Shown: piece after piece, positions 28,237 through 39,600 of the stretch | Numbering within the stretch: the stretch's first letter is position 1 | Layout: each line of letters opens with the position of its first letter | Assembly: GCA_025558095.1 (NCBI GenBank) | Contig: JAIVFI010000001.1 | Coordinates: 510,501 to 574,500 of the forward strand | Origin: Hyaloraphidium curvatum | Lineage: Eukaryota > Monoblepharomycota > Hyaloraphidiomycetes > Hyaloraphidiales > Hyaloraphidiaceae | Reading direction: 5' to 3' | Length of the DNA: 64,000 bases | Translations under genes and position numbers: made by a program | Notes under the pieces: model-generated | Database searches by the model: none | Told to the model about the DNA's origin: nothing | What the model saw: only the letters and a program-made list of their open reading frames with translations

Positions 28237-29338
28237 ATGGACGCGTCCCGAGATGTGCCTTCCGCGGCGGCGGACGTGCCCCTCGCGGCCCAGGACGCGG
28301 GCGACGCTTCGCCGGAAGACCCCCCGATCCTCCCCGCGGAGCTGCTCATCCTCGTCTTCCGGCATCTGGAGGCAATGCGCTGCAAAGCGACCCTTTTAAA
28401 GTGCGGCCTCGCGAGCAAGGGGGCGCTCGGGCTCGTCCTTCCTCTGCTCTACAGCCGGATCACGTCCGCGGACGCGCGGCGCCCGTCGTTCCTCGCCGCG
28501 GCCCGGAAGCACGGGCCTGGTGCAGATTCTGGACCTGAGCAGCTCAAGGGTCGGCCTGGCACTGACGGCCGCGTGCCTCGCATTGTTTGTGGACCTGCGC
28601 GAGCTCCGCCTCGCGGTGTGGCACGGCTGGAGCGAATGGGACGGCGAAGGGACCGTTTTCGGGCTCGTCGCGGCCCTCCAGAAGCTGGAGAAGCTGGACG
28701 TGCGAGCTGTCGGGAACGAGGCATCGGAGCTCCGCATTTCCTTGCCGCCGTCGCTGCGGCACGTTTCGTGGTCGGGCACGGTCCCGTCCGACACAGGTCG
28801 GCTCGCAGCTGCGCTGGGTACGGCGAACCTGGAGACCCTGCGGCTCGACATCGGCGGCAACTTCGTGTACGGCCTCTTTGTGCGCCTGGATCCGTTTCCC
28901 CGCGCCGTTTCGGCGATCGATTCGCTGTCGTTGCGCGTCGGCGATCTGGGGCAGGCCGAGCATCTGTTCCGGAACCCCGCCTTTTCGCCCAGCGAGCTGC
29001 GGATCAGCTTCCACCATCCCGGCCTCTTCGAGCCGCCGCTTATCCCGGGGTCGCTGCGCGGCGTGACCGGGCTGCGAGCGCTGGAGCTCGTGGGCGGGAA
29101 GACGGGCTGGTTGCTCCAGCTCGTGAACGCGCTGCCCCCGGCAAGGCGGCTCGTGCTCCGCGGCTTCGTCCCCACCATGCACAGGATCTCGCTTCCCGCC
29201 GCCGCGGGGATGCTGCAGGACTACGAGGACGTGGCGGTCTCCGAGCTCGACTTGGTGGAAGACGACGAGGATGGGGCGGCGGAAACGGAAATGTGGAGGA
29301 GGATTACGGGCGGGCGTTACTCCGAGGCCGAGAGGTAA
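28237..29338 (+). pseudogene. F-box/LRR-like family gene with one frameshift
   Basis: This is the best full-length member of the family. The first part (from the Met at 28237) has PPILPAELLILVFRHLE, CKATLLKCGLASKGALGL and LPLLYSRIT. At about 28514 the frame shifts by one base and continues as LVQILDLSSS through leucine-rich repeats (LRELRLAVWHGW, LEKLDVRAVG, LETLRLDIGG) to AETEMWRRITGGRYSEAER and a stop. No GT-AG intron fits the shift. It is either a genuine single-base lesion or a sequence error; if corrected the product would be about 366 residues. Confidence 0.7.
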
Positions 29339-29514
29339 ACGGCGTCTTGGAGCTGGTGTAAACCGCCTGAGTTGGCGGGCCGAGATCCCGGCGTCCGTGG
29401 CGGCAAGCGGGCACTCTTGGCATCCGGCCCTCTCTCAGCGGTCTTGGAGGTCGGGACACATACTCATGCTCGCAAACGGCTCCCCCGAGCATGTCGTGGA
29501 CCTGGGGAACACGC

Positions 29515-29705
29515 GCCTCCGACAAAGCTGCTCATCACCTCGCACTTTGGCACTACGCCGAACGCGGAACTGCTCCCGGCTCTGGAGGAGATGATGGGGC
29601 GGTTCCCTTTCGAGCAAGTCGAAGTGATTGGATTCAGTGAGGACGTGTGCACAGGTCCAGACGTGGAAGCCGAAAGGGAGCTGTGGAGGAAGATCGCCCG
29701 CGGGC
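29515..29705 (+). pseudogene. C-terminal fragment of another F-box-like copy
   Basis: About 180 nt downstream of the full copy, a frame reads ELLPALEEMMGRFPFEQVEV and then AERELWRKIARGRFSEYW, a diverged version of the family's C-terminal AETEMWRRITGGRYSE. No N-terminal part is present, so this is a truncated tandem duplicate. Confidence 0.6.
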
Positions 29706-30520
29706 GGTTCTCGGAGTACTGGCAAAGTGCGGGTCAAGATACGGAGCTGGACGATTGGTCGAGGGACGTTCGAGAGGCGTTGGACCCCGCGGAAGGACAT
29801 TGGGTGGGACGGAGGTTGGCATTTCAAGACCATGGTATCACATTGATAGAACCGTCGACACAGTTGTCTCTCGCCCGGACCAGCGTGCGGTCCTTGGTCC
29901 CGCATCGGCGACGGCACGTTCGGTCCGCCTTCCCGGCTCCAGCTCCACGGCCCGGCTTTTCCTCGCCCCGCACGGACGGGCCGCAGCTCCCCGCGGCCCT
30001 TGTGCACGGGGCGGGCCTCCCGCCCGGGTCGCACCTCCGACCGGCGGAAGCCCGCCACGCCGCACGTCCGTCCCGGGGTTCCGATCGCACGGCCATGCTG
30101 CGCGGCGGGCCGGGCAAACGGCGGGCTTCGCGCCGGGAGACGCGCGCGGGGGGTGGTGCGGGGGCATGCGAGCCGGCCTCGGCACGATGCGGGGGTCCAA
30201 GCAAGGGGGTTCGTTCGGGTCGGTCCCGGCCCCGGGGGGACGTCGGGTCGACGAGCACGGGGACCGACCGGTCCGCGCGCACCCCAAGGGGGTCCCGCTA
30301 ACCCGATCCCTCGACTGCGGTCCGGGCTTTCTCCCCGGAAAGCGGAGGTGCGGAGGGTAGGGATCCGGGATCCCCTTACGGCGGCGGCTTCCCGTCCCTT
30401 GGAGCTCGGTGCGGGAGGGGCTTCCCCGCGGCGAGGCGCCCCGAAACGGCCCCCGCGATCCGGAGATGCCCATCGCTCGTCCGTCCGCCGCTTCGCAGGT
30501 CCAGGCCCCCCCAGTGCGGG
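29706..30520. other. Intergenic GC-rich stretch
   Basis: Several overlapping GC-driven frames lie on both strands, none with a recognisable domain. Confidence 0.45.
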
Positions 30521-30820
30521 TCAAATCAGCAGGCTCGGCAGCCCCTCCCCCGGCGTCCCCCCGTCCTCCTCGGGCGGCCACGGCGCCTCCTCCTCCGCGT
30601 CCGGGACCACGGGCGGCTCCCACCCGCGATCGAGCCAGCCGCGTTCGGGGAGGTGCGGCGGGGCGGCGGGAGCCCACGAGTCCGGCGGGGGGTCTGCGTC
30701 GGCTGGGTCGGGCGGGGGCACGGGGAAGGCGGAGGCGGGCGACGCGAGGAGGAGGAGGAGGGGGAGCAGGAGGAGGAGGGCCGGGCGGGGGAGCGGCCGG
30801 CGGGGGCGCGGGGGCGGCAT
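30521..30820 (-). CDS. Small secreted Pro/Glu/Trp-containing protein A
   Basis: 99 residues from the Met at 30820. A short basic start is followed by a Leu-rich core and an ASPASA cleavage site, giving a clear signal peptide. The mature part is Pro-rich and acidic with three Trp residues (DSWAP, RGWLDRGWEPP, APWPPEEDGG). I do not recognise it. It is arranged head to head with a second small secreted protein of similar layout at 31093-31383, suggesting duplication and a shared promoter. Confidence 0.55.
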   Translation of the reverse strand: MPPPRPRRPLPRPALLLLLPLLLLLASPASAFPVPPPDPADADPPPDSWAPAAPPHLPERGWLDRGWEPPVVPDAEEEAPWPPEEDGGTPGEGLPSLLI

Positions 30821-31092
30821 GGCGGGGGTCGGCCGGTCGGGTGCGGGGCGTGGCGGGCGGGTGCCGCGTCTCCCCGGCGCTGCGGGCGCGATGCGGGTGC
30901 GGCGTGCGGCGGGACGGCACCGGGACTTGCCGGCAGACGTCCGGGGCCGTTGCCACACCGTGTCGGTCCCCCGTCAGCAGGCAGGCTGCGCGCGGTGAGT
31001 CGGCGCCGACCGCGCATCGCCGACCTCGACCGCACACACCAAACACCGCCGCACGCCTGCCCCCGCGCCGCCGCCCGCCGCCGCCCGCCGCA
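30821..31092. promoter_or_regulatory. Presumed bidirectional promoter of the two small secreted proteins
   Basis: 272 bp lie between the divergent start codons, very GC-rich, with no clear TATA box. The role is inferred from gene orientation only. Confidence 0.35.
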
Positions 31093-31383
31093 ATGATCCT
31101 CCGAAGCACAGGTGCGCACCGCCGGGGCCCGCACGCCGCCGCCGCTCACCCCCCGCCCGCCCGCCAAGCCCCCCTGCTGCTCGCCGCGCTGCTCCTCCTC
31201 GCCCTGCTCCCCCCCGCCCTCCCGGCACCGTTCCCGCGGCTCCCCACCGACGAGCCCTCGTGGGCGCAGCTGCTCCCCTCCGCTGACGGCGGCTGGGCCG
31301 CCGGCCTCCCCGCGCAGCACCCGCCCCCCGCGGACACGGACGCCGACGACGGCGGCCCCGAGGTGTGGCCGCCGGACGAGTAG
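31093..31383 (+). CDS. Small secreted Pro/Asp/Trp-containing protein B
   Basis: 96 residues. An N-terminal His/Arg/Pro stretch is followed by a Leu/Ala-rich signal core (LLLAALLLLALLPPALPA) and a mature acidic, Pro-rich tail with three Trp residues (EPSWAQLLP, GGWAAG, EVWPPDE). The end EVWPPDE echoes PWPPEED of protein A. A possible poly(A) signal AATAAA lies near 31562. Function unknown. Confidence 0.55.
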   Translation: MILRSTGAHRRGPHAAAAHPPPARQAPLLLAALLLLALLPPALPAPFPRLPTDEPSWAQLLPSADGGWAAGLPAQHPPPADTDADDGGPEVWPPDE

Positions 31384-32336
31384 CCCCCCGCCGCCGCCTC
31401 CCCCCACCCTCCTCCGCACGACCCGCGCGGCCCGCGCCCCGGCCGACGCCGCCGCACGCGCGGGAGGCACCCCCTCCACTGCTCTGGGCGGCCCCCGCAC
31501 GCCCGCCCCCACCTACGACGCACCCCCGCGCACAATATCGCACGAAACCCCATCTACTGTAAATAAACGATGGTTACACCCGTTCTACATCCGATTCGGT
31601 CGCGCCGATCCGGCTTCCGTCCGGATGCGGAGCCGCAGGGTCCGCCCGGCCGGCCGCCGCAGGGCCCCGCAGGCCGGTTTCCGCCCCGCGAGAACCCATC
31701 GCCGGCCGGCCGGCCGGTCCCCGCCGATCCGCATCCGCCTTCCGCTCCGACGGCGTCCCCGGCATCGATGCCCGCACGATGGGGCGCTGCTGTGGCAACC
31801 TTCCTCAACCCCCGGGCGGTGCCGACAAAGGGTCCGCAGATCCCCTATCCCCATCCCCATGTCCTTTGGCGGTGCCGGCCGGCTTGGCGGTGTCGTCCGC
31901 GCCCTTTGGCGGTGCCGTCGATGGTGAGGGGGAGGGGCGGACGGGAGCGGCGCGTGCTGGGTTGGGTTGGGTCCGGGTTCGGGCGCTGCGGAGCGGCAGC
32001 ACAGCGTGCCGGCCGGGGTGGGACGCGGCCGCCGGCGGCTTCCCCCTCTTTGCGATGCATCCGTCCGCTGCGCGGCCCGTCCCGCCCGCGAACCCCCCCA
32101 AAGTGTGCTCGCGGCGGGGCGAACGGCGTCCCCGGGCGGGAGGTCTGCCGAGAAGGGCGACCGCGGGCTTCCGGAGAGTTCCGGGCCGTCCGCGGCCGGG
32201 CGAAGAAAATAGACCGCTGGTTGTATCAAGGGGCCCAATGCCGTCGCTATATCCACGATGTTGCCACCGGAATCCCGCACGCCGAACTGGCGCCATTCAT
32301 CCCTCAGCGAAGCGACGCTACGGCGGCGACGCTCCC
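31384..32336. other. Intergenic with GCCG-rich simple sequence
   Basis: Contains an AATAAA at about 31562 that may end the transcript of the preceding gene, and a run of GGCC units near 31710. No coding domain is visible. Confidence 0.45.
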
Positions 32337-33055
32337 TCATTGCTCCTCCGAACGTCTCCCGCCCGTGATCCTCCTCCACATTTCCCCATTCTCGTCACCG
32401 TTCACGAAAGCGGGTTCGGAAACGACCGCGTTCTCGTGGTTCTGCAGCAGATTATCCAAAGCACGCTGGTGCCTTCGGAGGTGGGAGTGAAGTCCCGGAG
32501 CACGAGTTGCCTTGCCGGCGGGAGCGCGTCCCCAAGGTCGAGCAGCCAGGGCTTCCGCCCGCTCACAAGCTCCAGCACGTCCTCTGGGTCGGCGAAGCCC
32601 ACGCCATCGAAGGAGATTCGCAGCCTGCGAGGAGTGAAGCCGGGGTTTCCGAACAGATCTTCGGCGTGCTCCAGATCGGCAACGTGCAACGATATCATAT
32701 CGATCACGGAGACTACGTGGGCGAGCGGTTTGAGGTGCATGAAGAAGCTGTCGATACCGTCGCCATCGAAGTCGAACTCCAGGGTTTCCAGGTTCGCAGC
32801 CCCGAGCGCGTTCGCGAATGCATGTTCGGTTGTCCGGCGGCGCCTCCGACCACAAGAGGTGCTTCAGTGATGGCGGTAGGAGAACCTGGAGAAGAGGTTG
32901 GCCAAATGCCGGGGCGCGCACGTGCACGTGGAGCTTCTCGAGCTTCGGGATGGCCGCAATGAGCCCGAAAACGGCCCCTTCGTCTTCCCAGTTGGACGGC
33001 ATCGCGAAGCGCAGCTCCCGCAGGTTCCCAAAGGGCGCAACAAATGCTGCTCGTA
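32337..33055 (-). pseudogene. F-box/LRR-like family pseudogene, N-terminus missing
   Basis: On the minus strand, leucine-rich-repeat-like coding (NLRELRFAMPSNW, LEKLHVHV, PSLKHLLW) changes frame near 32830, continues (ANLETLEFDFDG, SVIDMISLHVADLE, PPARQLVLRDF) and changes back near 32480. It ends in ENGEMWRRITGGRRSEEQ and a stop at 32337. The F-box-like N-terminus is absent. Two frameshifts and truncation mark it as a pseudogene. Confidence 0.75.
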
Positions 33056-33162
33056 AGTCCTATTTCATGCAGGCGCCAGCCATGGACGTGCAGCCTTTCG
33101 CCTGCACGTCATTGCGCCCATTTGATTTGCTCAGCTCCTTGCCCCGCCCGTCCTGACGTCCC

Positions 33163-33654
33163 TCACTGTCCGGCCTCCCCCTTCTCCATCAGCGCGCCCC
33201 ACCTCTCAAAGCTTTCGGCGCTCCACACCTCCCCCACGTCGTAGAACTCCGCCACGGCCCTCGCCCCCGCGGGCAGCACCACCCACGGCTGCTTCGTCGA
33301 CGTGTAGATGTGCACGTCGGGCCGCACGGCGTCGGGGTCCTCGAGCGTGCCCGCGCGCACGAAGGCGCAGAGCCTCCCGGCCTGCGGGTAGTGCGACCAC
33401 AGCGCGACGCGGCACGAGGGGCAGCGCGCGACGAGCTGCCCGCGGCCGCTGGCCGAGGGCGTGTCGACCTCCTCGGGCGCGCCCGCGAGGAGCTCCACGG
33501 CGTCGGTCTCGACGACGCAGTTTAGGGCGAAGGAGACGCCGGATTTGCGCTGGCAGTGGCAGCAGTGGACGATCAGGGGGGGGCGGGTGACTCGGTACCG
33601 CACCCGCCCGCAGGTGCAGCGGCCGGCGAGGGGGGGTTGGGAAGAGACGGGCAT
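33163..33654 (-). CDS. GFA-domain (CENP-V/GFA family) protein
   Basis: An intronless 163-residue protein. Zinc-binding cysteines are GRCTCGRVRY (about 11-20), HCCHCQRKSG (about 31-40) and CPSCRVALWS (about 78-87), the order of the glutathione-dependent formaldehyde-activating enzyme fold. The family includes enzymes that bind or condense small aldehydes with thiols and many members of unknown substrate. Length is typical of fungal GFA proteins. Start at 33654 gives MPVSSQPPLAGRC, leaving no extra leader. Confidence 0.85.
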   Translation of the reverse strand: MPVSSQPPLAGRCTCGRVRYRVTRPPLIVHCCHCQRKSGVSFALNCVVETDAVELLAGAPEEVDTPSASGRGQLVARCPSCRVALWSHYPQAGRLCAFVRAGTLEDPDAVRPDVHIYTSTKQPWVVLPAGARAVAEFYDVGEVWSAESFERWGALMEKGEAGQ

Positions 33655-34208
33655 GGTGGGGGGTTACACGTAGGCAACGGGTGCTCGAGAGCCCTTTGGT
33701 GTGGAGCGTGTGGCTCGGTTTTTGGAGGTGACTCGTCGCCGGGCTCCGTTTTAGAAAGCCCCTTGTCTCCCATCTCTCCCAGCTTTCCCCTCCATGGCCA
33801 TGAAGATGTGCAGGACCTGCTGCAGTTTCATCGCTCGTTCTCTATCGATCAGTCTGGGCACGTCTCCGGATTCATTCATTACGAAGACGCGTCGGCCCTT
33901 CGGCGGCGGGGTATCGGAGGAAGGGAAGGAGTATGAATTCACCGTGACGGATGTCTCCAAAAGAACAAAATCTCGGCTACGTATAGGTGCTCAAGAAGCA
34001 ATCAGGAAACCCGGGCCACCAAGGGGAAAGGAATAAGGCACAAAAGATCGCCAGGTGGTTCGCGGGCTGCTATGGACCGTTCGCAGCAGGGCGAAGGCCG
34101 CTGGTTGATATTGATGGAGGGCCAACACATTGCTACATGATACTGACGAACCGTCCCCGCACGACAATCCTAGCCGTCCGGCTCCCCACCACCATTGGTG
34201 GACTCCCA
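33655..34208. other. Intergenic, no gene seen
   Basis: Lower GC than the flanks. Short frames on both strands at 33750-33960 have no recognisable motif. Confidence 0.45.
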
Positions 34209-35373
34209 TCAGTCCGCCGAGGCCGCCGCTACAACGGCGAGAGACCTCCCTTCCTCGTATAGCGGCCCGCCCGTGATCCTCCTCCACATGTTCGTTTCGG
34301 CCTCTGCCCCTGCGGTGAACGAGGAACCGAGATTGGGCACGACACCCGCCCATACTTGCTTGCCAGCACCTGCTCCACGCCTGGAAGCGACTCCGGATCC
34401 AAGGACGGGTAGAAGATCGAGAGCACGAGCCGCTTTGCAGGGGGGGGGCAGGGGCCCCAGCTCGACGAGGCAGGCCGTCTCGCCCATGCGGAGCTCGAGC
34501 ACCTCCAGCCCGCGCAGGCGGCCGAGGGACGGTGGGACGGGCTCCTCGTAGCGAAACGTCAGGCTTATCAACAGCCTGCGGGGGGCGAAGGCGGGGTTCT
34601 CGAACAGCGCTTGGGCTCCAAAGAGCTCCAAGACGGCCAGCGAGAGCGAATCGATGGCCGAGACAACATGCTGCATCTGGGCCAGGCGCACATACAGACC
34701 GTCGGGCGCGCCATCCTGGGTGAGGTCCAGTGCCAGCGACTCCAGCTCGGCGGCCCCGAGCGCGGCCAGGAGCCGGGGTACGTCTGCGGGAAACCCGCCG
34801 GCCCACGAAAGGTGCTTCAGCGACGGCGGCAAAGCTTCGGCGAGGAAATCCCGATCAAAGTTCCACTCCCCGCCGACGTCCAGCTTCAGTCTCTCGAGCC
34901 CGGTGAGGCCGGCGATGAGCCGCCCGACGGTCCCGTCCTCGTTGGCCCGGTACAGGTTGAGAGCCACCTCACGCAGGTCCTTGAAGAGCCGCAAGCATTC
35001 CACGATCAGCGCGGTGTCCGTCTCCTCGAAGTGCGGAGGACCGAGGTCCAGGATCCGCACCAGGTCGGCGTGCCGCCGGGCGGCGTCGAGAAAGGACTCG
35101 GCGTGCGCGTCCGCGTGCGTTATCCGCCCGTAGAGGACGGGGAGCGCGAGGTCGAAGGTCGCTTTGCTCGCGAGCGCGCACTCCAAAAGGGGAACTCAAA
35201 CTTCGCCTGCGCCTGCGGCCGGTCGCTTTGCAGTCCACCGAGGCCAGTTCGCCGAAGATGAGAGACAGCTCAGGGGGAAAGTTGGGACCGCCGTCCGGCG
35301 GCGCGTCGTCCGCGTCCTGTGCGCGGGCTGGGGCGTCCGCCGGCAGGGAAAGCGCGTTTCCGAGCGTCTCCAT
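34209..35373 (-). pseudogene. F-box/LRR-like family pseudogene with several lesions
   Basis: The N-terminus (from the Met at 35373) has GPNFPPELSLIFGEL and DCKAT. About 31 extra bases then disrupt the frame before ECALASKATFDLALPVLYGRI. A long leucine-rich-repeat-like region follows (LVRILDLG, LREVALNLY, LERLKLDVGG, SLKHLSWAGG). At a run of eight or nine C residues (about 34440) the frame slips, is briefly continued by KRLVLSIFYPSLDPE in another frame, then returns for AETNMWRRITGG near the end. Multiple lesions argue for a pseudogene, although the homopolymer could hide a sequencing error. Confidence 0.75.
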
Positions 35374-35582
35374 CGCGGTGGCTGCGAGTTCGACGGGTGA
35401 CGGCGAGGTTTCGGTGGGCGTCTCGACATCCAGTGAACGCAGTAGAAGCGGGTTCGCGGAGCGGCCAACGCGATCCCATGGAACCATGCCAGCTACCCAC
35501 GATACATGCATGAATGAAAACCCCTGCTGCTTTTGAGATCAGTCCATCGCCTCGGCTGTGCCCGCCTCTGCCATCCCCGAGC

Positions 35583-36439
35583 TTACTCATCCTCAGAGTA
35601 TTCGCCGCCAGTGATCCTCCTCCACATCTCCTTCTCGGCTTCCGCCTCCCCGGCGGGACGACCGGGCGAGGAACGGCGCTGATCGTAGACGGCAACGCTG
35701 CCGTAGTCCCGCCGCAGCATCGCCTCAACGGCCGCGAGCGATCCCGTCTCCAGCGACGGGGAGAACTCCAAGAGCTCGAGCTGCCCTGCCAGGGGGAACT
35801 CCAGAGCTCCCGCTGTGGCCTTGGTTTGTTCCACAGCCCTTCGACCCGGATACTGGATCCTTGCGGCCGCTGTTCGATGATTGAGGCCAGCATGGGCAAG
35901 TAGTAGGATTCACCATGGATACCTTCCAAGCCATCGCGAAGGACCGATTTCCGCAGGATCACCAGCTCCGAGTGGCAGTTCAGAAGGATGGGGAGAACAT
36001 CGTCGAAGAGGGTGTGTGGGGACATCTGGGGCTCGTGGAAGCAAACAATCGGCAGCACTACCAGCGCCCTGAGCAACGGCTCTGCTCCGTGTCCGGTAAG
36101 GAAGGTCATGACATCCGCCCTCTCGACGTTGGCGAATCACGGCGACCTGTCCTCCAGAGCCCGCGCCAGTTTCTGAAAAATGTAGCGCTCGTGCAGAAAG
36201 AGGTGTTTGATCGGGGACCGCGACCACGGAACGGTCATTTGGAGCAGCTGCTGGATGTAGCCCTCGTTCGTCCTCGTGGCGTGGAGCTCGCGTAGAAGCA
36301 GCGGCCGCGCCAGAGCGACGCACTCGCGGGACGCCAGGGCGAAGTGGAGGAGCGTGCATCGGTGCTTTCGGTCCGCCAGAACTTCCATGGCCGCGAGCAT
36401 CAGCTCGGGCAGAAGGGCGGGGGCTTCGGGTGCGGCCAT
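35583..36439 (-). pseudogene. F-box-like family pseudogene with in-frame stop and frameshift
   Basis: Starts with APALLPELMLAAMEVLAD, CTLLHFALASRECVALA and RPLLLRELHATRTNEGY. A TGA at 36137-36139 interrupts one continuous frame (LARALEDRSP, stop, FANVERADVMTFL). A frameshift near 35815 then precedes LELLEFSPSLETGSLAAVEA and the C-terminal EAEKEMWRRITGGEYSEDE. It is closest in layout to the intact copy at 21127-21801. Confidence 0.75.
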
Positions 36440-36666
36440 TTTGGCTTTCGGCAATGAGCCAGAGCCGCCTCCCTCCGAAGCTTCAAAGGACGGGAAGCAC
36501 CGAAGAACGGGGCAGTTCGTCTCGATCTTCTTGTTATCGCACTTCTCCAGCAACTTCGTCGGATATTCCATTCGTTTCGTATGACATGGACGCCAACGGA
36601 TTGTAGAGTTCGAACGAAGACATAGGAAGGCCTACACAATAGAAAACCTTCCAAAGCGAACACACG

Positions 36667-39600
36667 TTACGCCGCCGATAGTCGAGCCAGCTCCCTGGCA
36701 ACGTCGGCCATGGCCGGCCTGCGCGCCGGCTCCTCCTCCCAGCACGATCCGACGAGCGCCCAGACGCCGTCGGGCACCCCGCCAGGGCGGGGCGGCCTCT
36801 TCCCGCCGAAGATGGCCTTCATGACCTGGCAACAACGTGTTCCCTCAGTCAGACGGCGGGCAAACATGGAACAGTCGGTGAATACGCACCGCAGCGGGTG
36901 AGGTCAGGTCATCGTACGGGTCCCGCCCGCCAGAGAGGACCTGATAACACATCATCCCGAACGTCCACACGTCCGCCTACCTGCCCATGGGCTCGTGATC
37001 GAAGAACTCTGGGGGCGCGAAGCGGATCGTTGCGCCCTGCAGGCCCTTGTACACGTAGCCACCGTTGCCTTTGCTGTCCTCTATCCGGGTGCGGATCTTG
37101 GAGATGCCAAAGTCGGCGATCTTGGCCACGGGGTTGCCCGAGCCGTCCACGGCGACGAGCACGTTGTCGGCCTTGAGGTCCGAGTACACGACCCCGCGGG
37201 AATGCAGGACGGCCATCCCCGCCGCGGCGTGGGCGAGCATGCGAATCGAGAGGGGCTTGGGCCAGCCTCGGGCGGCCAGGAAGGACTTGAGGCTGCCTCC
37301 ATTGCATAGCTCTGTGACCAAGAAGGTGGGGCCGGTGCGGTACGCAAGCAGAGGCACAACTGGATGCGGGTCAGTCGAGAGCAAGTCTCGCATGGTTGCG
37401 TGGACCCACGATTGTCGTGCCTGGGCACATCAATCCACATCTTGAGCTCGGCTTCGAACATGACCTTGGCGTCCGCCTCCTCGAGCGACGCATGCAGCAG
37501 CTTGACCGCGACCTCGGCCCCGCGGAACCGCCCGCGGAACACCTCCCCGAACCCGCCCGCGCCCAGCGGCCGGTCCCTGAAGATCTGCACGTCGGCTTCC
37601 TCCGCCCACACGGCCTTGGTCACCGCGGGCTGCGCCGCGGCGCGCTTCAGCGCCATCGCGACGGATGCCATCGTGGGGCGGGCGCCGGGGTCCTCGGCCC
37701 AGCACGAGGTCACGACGTCCCACACGGCGTTCGGGACACCTTCCGGCCGCGGCGGGCGCTCGCCCTTGAAGATCGCCCTCATGACCTGCGGCAGCAACGG
37801 TGCGTCACGGCGGCGCACAGGGGGCTCTTCGGGAAAAGGACACTCACGGCGGATGCCGAGCTGAGCTTGTCGTACGGATCCTTGCCTTGCGACAGGGCCT
37901 GGTAGCACATCATCCCGAACGTCCACACGTCCGACGCCCTGCGCGGCGGCTCGTCCTCGAAGAACTCCGGCGGCGCGTACCGCATCGTGGCCCCGCCCAC
38001 GCCGTGGTACACGTACCCCGGCCCGCGGCTGTCGCCGACCCGCGTGCGCACCTTGGCCAGGCCGAAATCGGCGATCTTGGCCACGGGCATGCGGCCGCCG
38101 TCGTCGACCAGGACGTTGTCGGCCTTGAGATCTGAGTGGATGACTCCCTTGGAGTGGAGGAAGGTGACGCCGACGGCGGCCTCGGCGAGGAGGTGGATCG
38201 TCAGGGAGGGGTCCCAGTTCTTGCGGGCAAGGAACCTCTTCATGCTGCCCGCCGGGTACAGCTTGGTGATGAGGAGCGTCGGGCCGGTGCGGTATCCGAG
38301 GAGCGGGACGACGTTCTCGTGCGCAGGCAGATCAGCCCACGCCTTGACTTCCGCGTCCAGCATCGCGTTCGCCTCGTCCGTGCTGTACGTGTCCAGGGCC
38401 ACCTTGACGGCGACGTCCGTGAGGCCGAGGTACCTGCCGCGGTAGACGGCACCGAAAGCGCCCCTGCCGAGCAGCTCGGACCGCTCGTACGCAATGTCGG
38501 CCTCGTCCACCCAGTACGACGTCTTGGAGCGCGCCGGAGCGGGCTTGGCATCGCCGCCCCCGACGACCACCGTCGCGTCGGAGGCGGAGGATTGCCCCCT
38601 CGAGAGCGGCCTCGGCGGCGGCGCGGGCGCGGCGAGCTTGCCCCTCTGGGCGGCATCGAACTCCTCGAAGATCTTCTCGGCGGCCTGCCACGCATCGTAG
38701 CGCTTGGGCGGCCGCGCGGCCTCGATCGCGCGCACGATGCCGTGGTGCTTCTCCTTGCGGGCGACGTCGAGCCCCGTCTGGCCCTGCGCGAGCGCAGCCG
38801 CGTCCGTGCGCTTGTCAGCAAGGAGCAGCTTGACGACTTCGAGGTGGCCCTGGTGGCATGCAGCGTGGAACGCCGTGAGCCCGTCGCCGAAGGAGGCGTT
38901 CACGTCCAGCTTGGCGTTTCCGAGCATGAGCGCGACCGCCGCGGCGCGTCCCTCGAGGCAGAGCATGTGGAAGCCGGTCAAGTTCTTGGTGTTCCTTGCG
39001 TTGATGTCCACCCGCGGATCCGCGACGAGGAGTCGGATGACCGCCTCGTGCCCTTTGCGGCACGCAAAGTGGATCCCCGTCCAGCCGTCCTCGTCCTTGG
39101 CGTTCACGTCCAGCCCGTCCCGCTTTAGCAGGAACTTGACCACGTCGGCGTCGCCCTCGCCGCATGCGTGGCGGAAGACCCCGGCAGCGAGCTCGTCCGA
39201 GAGGACAGGCGGCCCAGGAGCGGACTCCGGGTAGTCCATCTCCCCTCCCCCGACGCCCATGAGCGCCCGCACCCAGGCATCGCGCATGTCCATCCAGCCT
39301 TCCACCTGGCTGGAGCTGCGGATGTGCTGCTCGACCGCGAGCAGGCACGTGGCCGCATGTGCGACGGTGCAGGTCGGCCCTTTCATCTCCTTGGCCCAGT
39401 GCTCGCGGCGGCCGCCGAGCCAGGACGACCTCTGGGCTTCGGCTTTGATCGCTCGCTCGTACTTGTAGAGCAGGTTGTAGAAGCTCGCCAGGTCCGTAAC
39501 ATCCTCGGGCCTGGCCAGGGGCACGTGCTCCGTCACGTACTCGGGCCGGAGGCTGCCGTGCAATCCACGCAGAGACGTCCACAGGACAGCCGGGTCGCCC

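Noticed and set aside
36137-36139. TGA in the F-box-like copy as selenocysteine
   Set aside because: No selenoprotein family resemblance, and the same copy has an additional frameshift; decay is simpler.
36926-36979. GTAGGC...CAG segment as a 40-nt intron removing the TAG stop in kinase 2
   Set aside because: It would also delete the conserved DVWTFGMMCYQ helix and is shorter than other introns here.
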